64,000 nucleotides of DNA, taken from assembly GCF_008806975.1 (NCBI RefSeq), contig NZ_CP031728.1, positions 1,798,001 to 1,862,000 of the forward strand, given 5' to 3'. Source of the DNA: Cellvibrio sp. KY-GH-1 (lineage in GTDB: Bacteria > Pseudomonadota > Gammaproteobacteria > Pseudomonadales > Cellvibrionaceae). Numbering within the stretch: the stretch's first letter is position 1; every line of letters starts with the position of its first letter. The position numbers were made by a program, and so were the translations under genes. The notes below the pieces were generated by a model that did not search any database, was not told where the DNA came from, and saw nothing but the letters and a program-made list of their open reading frames with translations. Of this stretch, positions 1-10,400 are shown in pieces.

Positions 1-260
1 GCAGCGATTACATCCAACACAGCTTGTGTGAGCGCTTCCGTGGTGTAAGGAATCTCCAGCGCAATAGCGCGCGCGGAAAGTCGCAGGCGTTCAAGATGTG
101 CCAGTAAACGAAATGCTTTCCCGTGATAAAAACGAATCCCTTCGAACACACCATCGCCGTACAAAAGCCCGTGATCAAATACCGATACCATGGCTTGGGC
201 GGGAGCAACCAACTTGCCATTTAACCAACTGATTGGCTCAGCCTTATTTAAATCAACCAT
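1..260 (-). CDS. ilvE: Branched-chain amino acid aminotransferase, N-terminal part (cut by window edge)
   Basis: The minus strand reads from an ATG at 260-258 with no stop before the window edge, giving the first 86 or so residues. The fold-type IV PLP aminotransferase signature is clear: an N-terminal stretch ending in WLNGKLV, then FDHGLLYGDGVFEGIR and a following RLxxHxxRL pattern. This N-terminus is typical of the BCAT/D-amino-acid transaminase family. BCATs interconvert Leu, Ile and Val with their 2-oxo acids in the cytoplasm. The catalytic lysine lies outside the window, so BCAT versus another class IV aminotransferase cannot be settled. The start overlaps the end of the upstream phzF-like gene by 8 bases, so the two are probably co-translated. 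Confidence 0.85.
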   Translation of the reverse strand, partial: MVDLNKAEPISWLNGKLVAPAQAMVSVFDHGLLYGDGVFEGIRFYHGKAFRLLAHLERLRLSARAIALEIPYTTEALTQAVLDVIA

Positions 261-1048
261 AAAATTCACCTTTAAGCATAGTTTTTGCCTTGCCACTCAG
301 CAGCACGCGATCGCCTTGCAATTCCAGTGTTAGCAAACCACCGCGCAGCGAGGCCTGACGGGCGCACAATAATTTTTTGCCCAGCCGATACCCCCAATAA
401 ACGGCGAGCAAGCAGTGCGCGGAACCCGTCACCGAGTCCTCTGCAATACCGACTTTGGGTGCAAAAAAGCGCGAGACCATATCCAGCCCGGAATTGATAT
501 CGCCCGGCGCCGTTACGATCAAACCACGCTCAGTAATTGAATTAATCAGCTCGAGATCCGGGACAAAACTTTCAACGGCCGCCGCATTTTCCAACACCAA
601 CAATAAATCATCCCGACCGCGACCAAACCACACCGGCGGCTTACTCAGGAACTGCAGTAACGCCCCAGGAATTTCGCGGGTTTTAGGTTGATCACTGGGA
701 AAATCCAGTTGAATTTCATCGCCCTTGCGGATTGCGCTTAGCAAACCACTGCGCGTGTGAAAGTGGATGACAGACTGTAATTCGCCCCGCCTCACGCCAG
801 AGTGTATGGGCCGCCGCCAGGGTCGCGTGACCACAGAGATCGACCTCTACTTGCGGGGTAAACCAACGCAAACTGTAGCTGCCGTCTACTTTCGGGCAGA
901 CAAAGGCCGTTTCTGCCTGATTCATTTCCATGGCCACTTGTTGCATCCATTTAGCAGGCTGTTCTTCTGGCAAAAGGCAGACGCCGGCCGGATTGCCACT
1001 AAAGGGCTGGTCGACAAAGGCATCCACTAAATACAGGGGAAAAGGCAT
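253..1048 (-). pseudogene. PhzF-family epimerase/isomerase, frameshifted
   Basis: Two overlapping frames together encode one PhzF-family protein of about 260 residues. Residues from 1048 down to about 790 give the N-terminal half, with the family start LVDAFVDQPFSGNPAGV and the motif DLCGHATLAAAH. The frame at 834-253 continues with the C-terminal half, including EDSVTGSAHCLLAVYW and a final GKAKTMLKGEF. The join falls at the CCCC run at 785-788; removing one base restores a continuous LWREAGELQS reading. PhzF proteins are cytoplasmic diaminopimelate-epimerase-like enzymes of mostly unknown substrate. The frameshift may be real or a homopolymer error. The stop overlaps the start of the aminotransferase gene. 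Confidence 0.85.
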
Positions 1049-1123
1049 AGTCCCTCCTATTGAGTAAATAAACGTGCGCTATGGTTAGCTCTGGGAAAGG
1101 CAGTGTATTTTGCAAACTTGAGT

Positions 1124-1163
1124 CATTACAGTTTCACTTTTTTTAAATTGATACGTTACAGAT
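1124..1163. promoter_or_regulatory. Putative MocR operator/promoter box upstream of phzF-ilvE
   Basis: A 40-bp block matches, without gaps, the block at 2316-2355 upstream of the mocR gene. Both start CATTACAGTT, carry a T-rich middle and end with TGATAC-N2-TACAGAT. The two TACAG elements are exactly 30 bp apart in both copies, about three helical turns. MocR-type regulators commonly bind spaced direct repeats. The block lies 76 bp upstream of the phzF start. Confidence 0.6.
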
Positions 1164-1213
1164 TTGATATATACGTAATCTGTACCTATTACTTTCGGTG
1201 AAAACTGTACCTA
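1157..1213. promoter_or_regulatory. Inverted and direct repeats next to the MocR box
   Basis: TACAGAT at 1157-1163 is mirrored by ATCTGTA at 1178-1184. CTGTACCTA then occurs twice, at 1180-1188 and 1205-1213, 25 bp apart. This doubles the element density relative to the mocR promoter and could serve the divergent control of the phzF operon. The downstream gene at 1278-2141 is on the minus strand and ends here, so the elements are in its 3' flank. Confidence 0.4.
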
Positions 1214-1277
1214 ATCGCTTTGGCTAAGGATTGGTTATCTGGCAAACAAGAAGGAAAATACCGCGAAAGAAGGGAGT

Positions 1278-2141
1278 CTATTTAAACGGGTCGTAGAGAT
1301 ACTGCTTATAATTTTCTGAAAATGAATCTTCATATCCAGTTTTCAGTATGAAGCGTTTACGCTGATTCAATTTGGCAAAAATTAAGTCCTCAGAAAAATG
1401 CGTCATAAACAGTTTCTCTAAGGATCCATCTTGTTTGGCTATCGACAAACCCAATTCAATTTTTTTAACTAATTCCGCATTGAGGTTATTGAAATAAAGC
1501 TTATAAGGCATGGTGTAAATTAATACAAAACTCTCGTCATAAATTAAATTGCCGTAGTGTTTAAATTGGATTGCCTCACGACGCAATTCGTTGACCCCTC
1601 GACATACCATGTCGACTCTATTGCTGACCACCATTTTAAACAAGCTGGTGTAAACCGGTACTTCTATGACCTTGAAGCCATTCGCGGTCAATATGGGTAT
1701 GTCTGGCCAATTGGTTCCTTGCCCAATCGTAAATTGGCGCAACTCTTCAATAGAAGTTACTTTTTCAATTTTTTTGCTAGCGTTCGGCGAGACAAAACAA
1801 ATTCGATAGGATAGCAACCCATGATCCAATGGAAAATCCACGGCTTGCAGATTATCCGTACCTAATTGTTCAACGTTCACACCCCCGGGCGAAAAATAGT
1901 TGGGGTAAACATTTTTTTTCAATTCATGAATTGACCGGGCGTAACTGATTGACGCTGGCAAGGGAGTAAACACAATTCGCTCGTTGGGCAGACTTTTGCT
2001 CAACGAGAGCTTCAGTATTTCAATGATGTAGGCTAGCCGTGGATCACCAGGATCTTCCGTGGGGACGTAATGAATAGGAATGTCGCCTTTCGCTGGCAAG
2101 GTGAAAAACAGAATGAAAATGAAAAATAAACCGTATTTCAT
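1278..2141 (-). CDS. Periplasmic substrate-binding-like protein (transporter substrate-binding domain)
   Basis: This 287-residue protein begins with a signal peptide of about 19 residues (hydrophobic FFIFILFFTL, then PAKG) and ends in DPFK. The body resembles the bacterial family 3 extracellular solute-binding fold: a two-lobed pattern with SYRICFVSP, TSIEELRQFTIGQG and a C-terminal LEKLF segment. Many such stand-alone proteins in this lineage are amino-acid-binding-like proteins without a neighbouring ABC transporter, and none is present here. The ligand cannot be inferred. It lies between the phzF operon and the mocR gene and reads away from mocR, so a role in the same amino-acid-related regulon is possible but not shown. 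Confidence 0.7.
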   Translation of the reverse strand: MKYGLFFIFILFFTLPAKGDIPIHYVPTEDPGDPRLAYIIEILKLSLSKSLPNERIVFTPLPASISYARSIHELKKNVYPNYFSPGGVNVEQLGTDNLQAVDFPLDHGLLSYRICFVSPNASKKIEKVTSIEELRQFTIGQGTNWPDIPILTANGFKVIEVPVYTSLFKMVVSNRVDMVCRGVNELRREAIQFKHYGNLIYDESFVLIYTMPYKLYFNNLNAELVKKIELGLSIAKQDGSLEKLFMTHFSEDLIFAKLNQRKRFILKTGYEDSFSENYKQYLYDPFK

Positions 2142-2315
2142 ATCGCTCCACTCATTTCACTGCCCTATTGAATAACTTTAGCAATGCCCATTTGGAAGTA
2201 AAGTTTTATATGCCAAGCCCCTTCCTTTAGCCCTTGTGCGCACCGCTTCGCTTGTAACGCGCATGATAAAAATCAGTTATTCCATCGGGCGGCAGTTTAT
2301 TTTCCGTGCATCAAC

Positions 2316-2355
2316 CATTACAGTTAAAAATTTTTTAAAGTGATACAGTACAGAT
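2316..2355. promoter_or_regulatory. Putative autoregulatory MocR box upstream of mocR
   Basis: This is the second copy of the 40-bp block at 1124-1163, with the same 30-bp spacing of its two TACAG elements (2319-2323 and 2349-2353). It ends 61 bp before the preferred mocR start. Its presence at both genes suggests that the regulator controls itself and the phzF-ilvE operon. Confidence 0.55.
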
Positions 2356-2416
2356 TGAAGACTTCAATCAGTTTGTGTTTCGATACCCGTTAAAATTAAC
2401 CCCAAAGGCGTTAGCT

Positions 2417-3832
2417 ATGGATCTGTTGTATCGCAAACTGGCCGATGAACTCGCAGGATTAATTGCCAGCGGCGGCTTTCAAGCGGGTGATCGCATGCCC
2501 GGGGTGCGCCAGCAAGCGCAGCAACATCAGTTAAGTATCGCTACCGTAATCTCCGCGTACCGCCAACTGGAAGACTGGGGTTTACTGGAGGTGCGTAACC
2601 GCTCAGGCTTTTACGTAAAGCCGCGGCCGTTAGCGCAAATTCAAGCTCCCCGTGTCCATGTAACCACCATGCGCCCGGCCCCCGTCAGTGGTCAGGATAT
2701 GGTGCTGCAATTGGTTAAGGCCGCCAACGATCCAAACATAGTGCAGCTGGGCGCCGCCGTTCCAGCGAGCGAGTTTCTTCCCACCCGCGCCATAGAGCAG
2801 GCGCTGACAAAGGTCGCACGGCAGCAACGCGTTCGCTCAGCGAATTACGAATTCTCACCCGGTGCGCCTGAACTGCGCAGGCAAATATCACGCCGGTTAG
2901 CGGAGGCTCGCTGCGCAATCCACCCGGATGAATTGATCATCACCAACGGCTGTCAGGAAGCATTAACACTGGCGCTGCGCGCCGTCACCCAACCCGGCGA
3001 TGTTGTAGCAATCGAATCCCCTACTTTTTATGGGTTACTACAAGTAATCGAGTCTTTAGGTCTGGAAGCACTGGAAATTCCCGCTACTCCGCAAACCGGC
3101 ATGTCGTTAGAGGCACTAGAGCTAGCCTTGAGCCGCTGGCCGGTAAAAGCCTGCGTAGTCACCCCCAATTTCAGCAATCCTCTTGGCTGCTCAATGCCGG
3201 ATGCCAATAAGCAGCGCTTAGTAAGCATGTTAAAAGCGCGGGGAGTTGTGCTGATTGAGGATGATATTTACAGCGATCTGGGTTTTAGCCAGACGCGCCC
3301 TTCCCTGCTCAAGGCATTGGATGAGAATGTAATTCTGTGTAGCTCCATATCCAAAAGCCTGTCGCCGGGGCTGCGCGTAGGCTGGATCGCAGGCGGAATT
3401 CACCAACCGCGCATTGAATACCTGAAATATGTTTTAAATCTGGCGACTGCCACAGTACCGCAACTGGCAGTGGCTGAATTATTGGAGAGCGGCCAATACG
3501 AGCGTCACCTGCGTCGGGTGCGCAGCGATTATGCCCAAGCAGTCTCGCGCATGACCAAAGCACTGATAGAGACTTTCCCTGAGGGAACCAAGATCAGCCA
3601 ACCCCAAGGCGGCTTCGTAATATGGCTGGAGTTGCCGGGCAATATCGATAGTTTTGATTTGGCAAAACAAGCGCTCGCAGCAGGCATTAGTATCGCACCC
3701 GGCCCGATTTTTTCAGCCAGCAAAAAATATTCGTCATTCGTGCGTTTGTCTTGCGCCTGCGAGTGGGGTTCGCGGGTAGAAAGGGCGTTGGCAACACTGG
3801 CGGGATTAATTCAGGGGTATTCCCCGCGTTAA
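2417..3832 (+). CDS. MocR-type transcriptional regulator (GntR winged helix + aminotransferase class I domain)
   Basis: The first ~70 residues form a GntR winged helix (YRKLADELAGLIASG, then RMPGVRQQAQQ and a recognition helix). The remaining ~390 residues are an aminotransferase class I fold with TNGCQEALTLAL, the PNFSNPLG motif and the PLP lysine in SSISKSLSPGLRVGW. This is the MocR/PdxR architecture, in which PLP or a PLP-amino acid adduct acts as effector. The ATG at 2417 is preferred because AAAGG precedes it; a GTG at 2375 in the same frame would add 14 residues with no clear ribosome binding site. The shared operator boxes make the phzF-ilvE operon its likely target. Confidence 0.9.
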   Translation: MDLLYRKLADELAGLIASGGFQAGDRMPGVRQQAQQHQLSIATVISAYRQLEDWGLLEVRNRSGFYVKPRPLAQIQAPRVHVTTMRPAPVSGQDMVLQLVKAANDPNIVQLGAAVPASEFLPTRAIEQALTKVARQQRVRSANYEFSPGAPELRRQISRRLAEARCAIHPDELIITNGCQEALTLALRAVTQPGDVVAIESPTFYGLLQVIESLGLEALEIPATPQTGMSLEALELALSRWPVKACVVTPNFSNPLGCSMPDANKQRLVSMLKARGVVLIEDDIYSDLGFSQTRPSLLKALDENVILCSSISKSLSPGLRVGWIAGGIHQPRIEYLKYVLNLATATVPQLAVAELLESGQYERHLRRVRSDYAQAVSRMTKALIETFPEGTKISQPQGGFVIWLELPGNIDSFDLAKQALAAGISIAPGPIFSASKKYSSFVRLSCACEWGSRVERALATLAGLIQGYSPR

Positions 3833-3851
3833 TCCCACCAGTTAGCAACGA

Positions 3852-4487
3852 TTAAAAGTGGTAGCTGCTACCGAAGGAATACAGGTTTACTTCCTGTTTA
3901 TCAAAGAAAACACGACGCAGGCCAACCCCTAAAGTGAAGTTACCACCCAAGGGTAAATCCAGCAGTACACCGGCGAGTGGGTCAGTACCGGAATCTTCAG
4001 CGATTGCAAAAGGAACGCCGTTAACGTCTACATCACCGTCCCAAAGGTAAACCCCCGCTTCAAAGCCGAGCTTAACCTGCTCACCAACACCAAACTTCAA
4101 CCCCTGCACCAAGGTTGCTCCGGTAGCGGTGATGGGGTATTCGTCGGCCAAATCGGTCGCAAAGGCCCCCTGATCCGCGTCGCCATCGAGCAATAAGTCG
4201 ACGCGCACCTCACCCAAATCAAGATAACCGAGTTGGGTGTAGGTAAAGCTGTTCCATTCGTAGCCGACCGCCAGCTGAAAGCCGGTGCGATCAGTATCGT
4301 ATTTGCCGATACTAAACTCATGACCAGCATCATTGAGCGCACCGGCGAAATCTTCCTCCTCCTGGGTAGACTCTACCGAAAACACGTCAGCGCGCATGTA
4401 AAAACCTTCTGCCGTTTGCGCTTGGCTATGGCTAGCAAGAAGTGCAACCAACGCCAACCAATGGCGATGCTTAATCCGTCTGAACAT
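3852..4487 (-). CDS. Outer-membrane beta-barrel protein, predicted to be also made from an internal start
   Basis: In the same frame as the giant protein, an ATG at 4487-4485 begins a 211-residue protein with its own signal peptide: FRRIKHRH, the hydrophobic core WLALVALLA, and a cleavage site after SHSQAQ. The mature part has alternating amphipathic strands and ends in SFGSSYHF, the aromatic C-terminus typical of outer-membrane barrels. An AGGAGG seven bases before the ATG is a near-ideal ribosome binding site. This could be the ancestral start of a separate gene whose upstream neighbour lost its stop codon, or a true overlapping start. The barrel resembles small OmpA/OmpW-like proteins; its function is unknown. 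Confidence 0.6.
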   Translation of the reverse strand: MFRRIKHRHWLALVALLASHSQAQTAEGFYMRADVFSVESTQEEEDFAGALNDAGHEFSIGKYDTDRTGFQLAVGYEWNSFTYTQLGYLDLGEVRVDLLLDGDADQGAFATDLADEYPITATGATLVQGLKFGVGEQVKLGFEAGVYLWDGDVDVNGVPFAIAEDSGTDPLAGVLLDLPLGGNFTLGVGLRRVFFDKQEVNLYSFGSSYHF

Positions 4488-7400
4488 TAATAAACCTCCT
4501 AAAAGCGCAATCCATACACCCCCAACACTCCCGCTGCCCTTGGAGTTAACCTGGACAGGCGGTTTGGGTGGTTCTGGCGGCACTATAACTTTTGCCTCGC
4601 TCACAGCGCCAGGGTCTACAACTGCCGAGTTAACCAAGCCGTCGTCGTCGTTAGGGCCGCCATCTTCAATGGTTAATTGCACACACATATGACCTGCTGT
4701 TAAACCAGACGTCCAATCCGCCGAACCAGGTGGTGGACAATATCCGGGGCTACCTGCTGCAGAATGCACAGCGTTATCAGCGTCCGAGATAAATGTTACC
4801 CAGCGACCACGCTGATACTTACGGTACACCGCATTGGCAGGAATCGCGACGCGCTGCGGAATAACTACGCGTACGGACTGCCCTGGTGTAGGCAAATCGC
4901 GGATAGCGAAGTCAAACACACCTCCAACAGGCTCAAAGGCAGGGTCAATGACCAAGTCATCCAAGGTTCCAATTTCCTGATCCAGAATTTGTACACCACC
5001 GGAATTACCACTACGAGCGAACAACCCCAGACCACAACGAACACCTGGATCACACTCAATCAGGTAAGCGTTAGTGGTATTGCTTTGTTGCGGCAATATG
5101 TTGGGTGACGGCATGTTGTCCAGATAATCAGGGATACCGTTGTCATCTGTGTCGCCAGTGCCTTCCAGGCTGTCACCAATGCCGTCCTGATCGGTATCAG
5201 TATTTACATCCAGTACGGGAAGCGAGGCCACAACACGGAAGTACGCTGATGCCTGCACATTTGCACCACCCGAATCAGTTACATTGACCTGTAATTGATG
5301 GCTGCCAGCCAGCCCAGCAGGATCAAAGGTTCTGCTGGCATCGGCCTGGTTACCATCCGTATCTGCCAAGCCACTAGTGGCAGACCAATCAAAGGTGTGA
5401 GTATCATTTTTGTTGGCATCAGTCACTGTCGCCGTTACGGTTACAGGCCCACCCGCCGGAGTTACCAGGCTGGTATTCACTCCGCCCTGGCGAATACTCA
5501 AGCTCACCACCGGCGGCACATTACCTTGGCGGATGTCGATAACGTGCTTGTTAGTCGCTCCTGCATTAATTCCGTCACCCAAAGCGATAACCAGTTTGCT
5601 ATCGGTAAAGCCCGTTACATTTGCAAGGGTCACCGGAACCACCACCTCGACTTGACCCGCCTGGGTAAAGGTCACGGAGCCGCTCACCGCGCTATGCTCC
5701 GCCGCGGTCGCCGTGGATGAGGCATCCACAACCCAGGGTATGGTCAGCGGGTATACTGGCGATGGGCCATTGAGCCACACTCCGAACGATACCTCGCTCC
5801 CCCGGATAGCGATCTGAGACGGACTGAGGGATACCAGCGGTTTGATATTGACGATCTGAGTGGCCTCGCCGGTAACCCCCACAGCATTAGTCGCCCTCCA
5901 CTTGATTTCATGGCGGCCGGGTGACAACGACAGGAGTTTGGTTTCACCGAGCCCCACCACTACGGTGGTACAACAGTTATTTCCGCTAACACCATCTTTA
6001 GCAATGGTCTTCAGAATCTGCTCAATCTCCACCGGGTTAGTGTTTGGCCCACCACCCAGCAGTTCCCCGAGAGTAACAGGGGTATACAACCCGGTGGCGT
6101 TTAGCTCCAGGTCTGCCGGTGCTGTAACGATTGGCTGCAATGGATCTATGGTCGAGATGACTTCTATATCGAAGGCCGGCAGTGATGCACTAGCGGTGCC
6201 GTCACTCACACTAATCACTATACCGAGCGTTTTACCACTGTCTGTGCCCGCCGGTGCTCCAGTCAAGGCGCCAGTTGCAGTGTTAAAGCTGGCCCAGGTG
6301 GGTTTATTGCTGATGCTAAAGGTCAACACATCACCCGTGTCCAGATCACTCGCCGTTGGTGTGAAACTGTAGGCTGTGTCTTGATCCACGCTGGTGGTAG
6401 GAACACCGAAAATCACCGGTAAGTCGTTCACCGGGCTAACGGTGACATTCACCGTGGTAGTTGCACTGGCACTGCCATCACTCACCTGCACCACAAAACT
6501 GTCGCTGCCATGGTAATTTGCCGTTGGCACATAGCTCACACTGCCACCGGACACACTCGCGCCGCCGTGCAGGGCAACACTGGTGATGCTCCAGGTCAAC
6601 GGGTCGCTATCCGCATCTGTCGCACTCAGGCTCAGGCTAAATGGTGTTGGTGTTCCATCTTCACTCATGGTCACACTCACCGAACCGCCCTGCGCAATTA
6701 CCGGCGCAGAGTTGGGAGGCAAGGATGGAGTAACGGCGTTCGACGCTGCCGATGCAGCACCGGTACCAACGCTGTTGGTTGCCGTTACCGTAAAGGTATA
6801 GCTGGTGCCATTGGTCAGCCCGGTAAAGGTAAATGGTGATGCGGTCGCCGCACGGGTAATGCCGCCTGGGTTAGAGGTTACCGTGTAACCGGTAATCGCT
6901 GCTCCACCATTAGAAGCCGGCGCAGTGAAAGTTACCGTGGCCTGGGTATTACCAGCCGTTGCAGTACCGATTGTGGGTGCGCCGGGAACTACCGCGTTGA
7001 CAGCAAAGCTGCGTGTCACTTGGGTTGCCGCCAGATAGCTGCTATCGCCGGCCTGATCCGCATTAATCGTACAGGTACCGGCTGTTACAAAAGTCACTGC
7101 GCCAACACCGGTAATTGTACAAACACCGGTGGTTGACGATGTAAAGGTAGGGGTCAAACCGGAATCTGAGGTTGCGCTAAATGTTGGTGTCGCACCAAAG
7201 TTTTGCGCACCAGGGTTAGCGAAGGTAATCGTTTGGGTCGCTTTAGGCGTGATCGAGTTGGATGCTCCCGACGCCGGCCCGGTACCCGCCACGTTATCCG
7301 CCGTTACGGTAAAGGTGTAAGCCTGTCCATTGGTTAATCCGTTCACCACTATGGGCGAGCTAGCACCGTTCACTGGCGCTACATCCGGCGGGCTGACAGT

Positions 7401-10400
7401 CACTGTATAGCCGGTAATGGATGAGCCGCCAGTATCCGCCGGTGCAGTAAATGCCACACTCGCCTGGGTGTCACCAGCGGTAGCCGTGCCGATAGTTGGC
7501 GCAGCGGGTGCAGCTGGGTTAACCGTAAACGAGCGACTTACTTGAGGCGCTGGCAGGTAGATCGAATTACCCGCTTGATTTGCATTGATGGTACAGGTAC
7601 CCGCCGTCACAAAGGTCAGTATCCCACCGGTAGTGATGGTACAAACACCCGTGGTGGATGAACTAAAGGCGATGGTCAAACCCGACGTAGATGACGCACC
7701 TCCGCCCAATGTCGACAAGTTTGGCGCGGTCCCGTAAGTCTGAGTTCCCGGGTTAGCAAAAGTGATGGTTTGTGCCGCTTTTGGCGTAACGGAGTTAGAT
7801 GGCGCAGAAGCTGCACCGGTACCCGCCGAGTTGGTCGCCGTTACGGTGAAGGTATAAGCAATACCGTTGGTCAATCCGGTCACGGTAATCGGCGACGCTC
7901 CCCCTGTTCCGGTAAGACCACCCGGGTTGGAAGTCACTGTATAGCCAGTAATCACAGTGCCGCCGGTGTTAACCGGTGCCGTAAAAGTCACATCCGCCTG
8001 GGTATCGCCGGCGGTTGCAGTGCCAATCGTTGGCGCACCCGGAACTATCGCATTTACCGTGAAAGTACGGCTGACGGTAGGCGCAGCATTGGTCGCCCCA
8101 TTGCCCGCCTGGTCGGCATCGATAGTACAAGAACCTGCGGTAACAAAGGTCAAGGCGCCGCCGGAGGTAATGGTACAAACCCCGGTTGTGGAGGAGGTAA
8201 AACTGACGGTTAAGCTGGACGTAGCGGTCGCGCTCAATGTGGGCGTCGAACCAAAGTTTTGCGCACCGGGATTAGCAAAGGTGATGGTCTGATTAGCTTT
8301 TGGCGTTGCCGAACCCGAAGCCCCCGAGGCCGTACTGGTACCAATAGCGTTAGTTGCAGTTACGGTGAAGGTGTAAGCCGTACCATTAGTCAATGAACCT
8401 ACTGTAATCGTACAAGCCGCCGGGCCAGCACAGTTGCCAGTAGCACCGCCAGGGCTAGCCGTTGCAGTGTATGTGGTAATCGCCGAACCGCCGTTACTGC
8501 CTGGGGCGGTGAAGGTGACATCTACCTGTCCATCTCCAGCGGTGGCTGTACCAATGGTGGGGGCATCAGGCGCGGTCAGGATATTCACCGTGTGGGTGGT
8601 TCCACTGGAGTAAGCGGCAATGCTATTGCCCGCATCGTCCACTATGTTGGTAGATCCATTTAAATTGACTTTGAGCGTACCACTTCCGGAAATCCCGCCT
8701 ACCGTCACCGTAATAGGATCGCCAGATGCTGCCGATACGCTGGCGATGGTACCTGCTGCTGATCCGGTTACTACGCGGGTGAAATCATCGGTGGAGACAT
8801 TACTGACCGACTCACTGAAATCCACGATGAAATCCACGCTGGTATCACTGGATACAGCTCCGCCCGCTGGCGTTATGCTGGTCACGCTTGGTGCAATGTT
8901 ATCGACAGTTGCGTTAGAAGTATCTGACGTTGATGTCGTATTGCCCGCATTATCTGTTGCGGTCACCGTCACATTGCGGTTGGTGTTATCTATAGCACCG
9001 GCAACTACCGTATAGGTTGCCGTCCAAGTGCCGGAACTATTGGATGCCGCCACTGCAGCGCCGCCACCAAATTGGGTGAAATTAACAGTGACTGAGCTGA
9101 TGGTATCGCTGTTGTTATCCCCCCCGGCAGTATTGTTCCAGGTCGCGGTGACAGTATCGCCAATTTTAAAAGCCCCACCTGTTCCGGAAGCGCCGGAAAT
9201 GCTGATACGACCATCGGTAACCGTGGGCGCTACATTGTCAGCCGTGGCGTTAGTAGTATCGGCGGTCGTCGTACTACCAGCGGCGTTGGTGGCTGTCACA
9301 CTGACATTTCGGTTAGTGGAATCAACAGCACCGGCGGTAATTGTGTAAGTCGCGGTCCAGGTATTGCTGCTATCGGATGCCACAACAGCAGCACCGCCCC
9401 CAAATTGGGAGAAATCTACCGTAACCCCGGTAATGCCGGTATTGTTATCACCACCGGCGGTGTTGTTCCAGGTTGCGGTAACGGTATCGCCAATTTTATA
9501 AGCGCCACCGGTACCGGTAGCGCCGGAAATACTTATGCGGGCATCGGTCACTGTCGGTACAGGCGGAGTCATGGTTACCGCACTACCATTACTGGTACCA
9601 ATGCTGGTGGTGATTGTTCCGGTATTGTCCCCGCTCCAATTGGCGACATCGGCGAAGCGCGACAACCATGTGGCTCGGCTGGCTGAGGTGGTCGCACCTG
9701 TGTATTGCACATTGTCGGTTTGCGATGCTCCACCTGTTATGCCAACGGCATCGGTGCCATTGGTTAAAGAGTTTTGGCTGCCAAAACCATCGGGAATCAT
9801 TGAATTAGTTAAGGTCGGTGAGGCAACTGTTCCCCAGTTGGTACCATCAATATTGGTGCTTGAGGTATTGTTTAATCCGAAAATAAAAAAGGGGTTATTG
9901 TCTGCATCCTGGTAAATAAAAACTCCATCGCCTGCAATAGTCATAGGGTCTGTGACTGTATAGGTGCTGGTGGAAATATCGGCACTAAGATCTGCGCCGC
10001 CATTGGTCACATCCGTCAATGTCGTAGCCGCGTCCGATCCCCCTAAATAGAGAGTGAACAAATCACCTGCACTGATAGAACTACTGGTTGTCCAAGTAAT
10101 AACTCCATCACCTGTAGTACTCGTCGTAAAGGCGCCGGTAGCTTGGTCCCAGCCTTTGTCAGTAATTTTGATTACGGTTCCCGCAGGTATGTCAACCAGG
10201 GATGCAAAGGTGATGGTGTCGTTCAGGGCGCTCCATCCGACGACAACCATGTCACCGGCACTCAGTGTTGCCAAAACATGGTTATAGTCAGCGCTAGCTA
10301 ATACCTGTGCCTCAATGGCGCCAGTTTGAGATTCCAGTGCCCAGTCCCCCCCCTTGGAGGCACTGCCCGTAAAATTCGTAGACGCTGTAAGGTCTGCACC

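Noticed and set aside
4233..10290. Many plus-strand ORFs across the giant surface-protein gene
   Set aside because: They are compositional shadows of the repetitive Thr/Ala/Gly-rich minus-strand gene.
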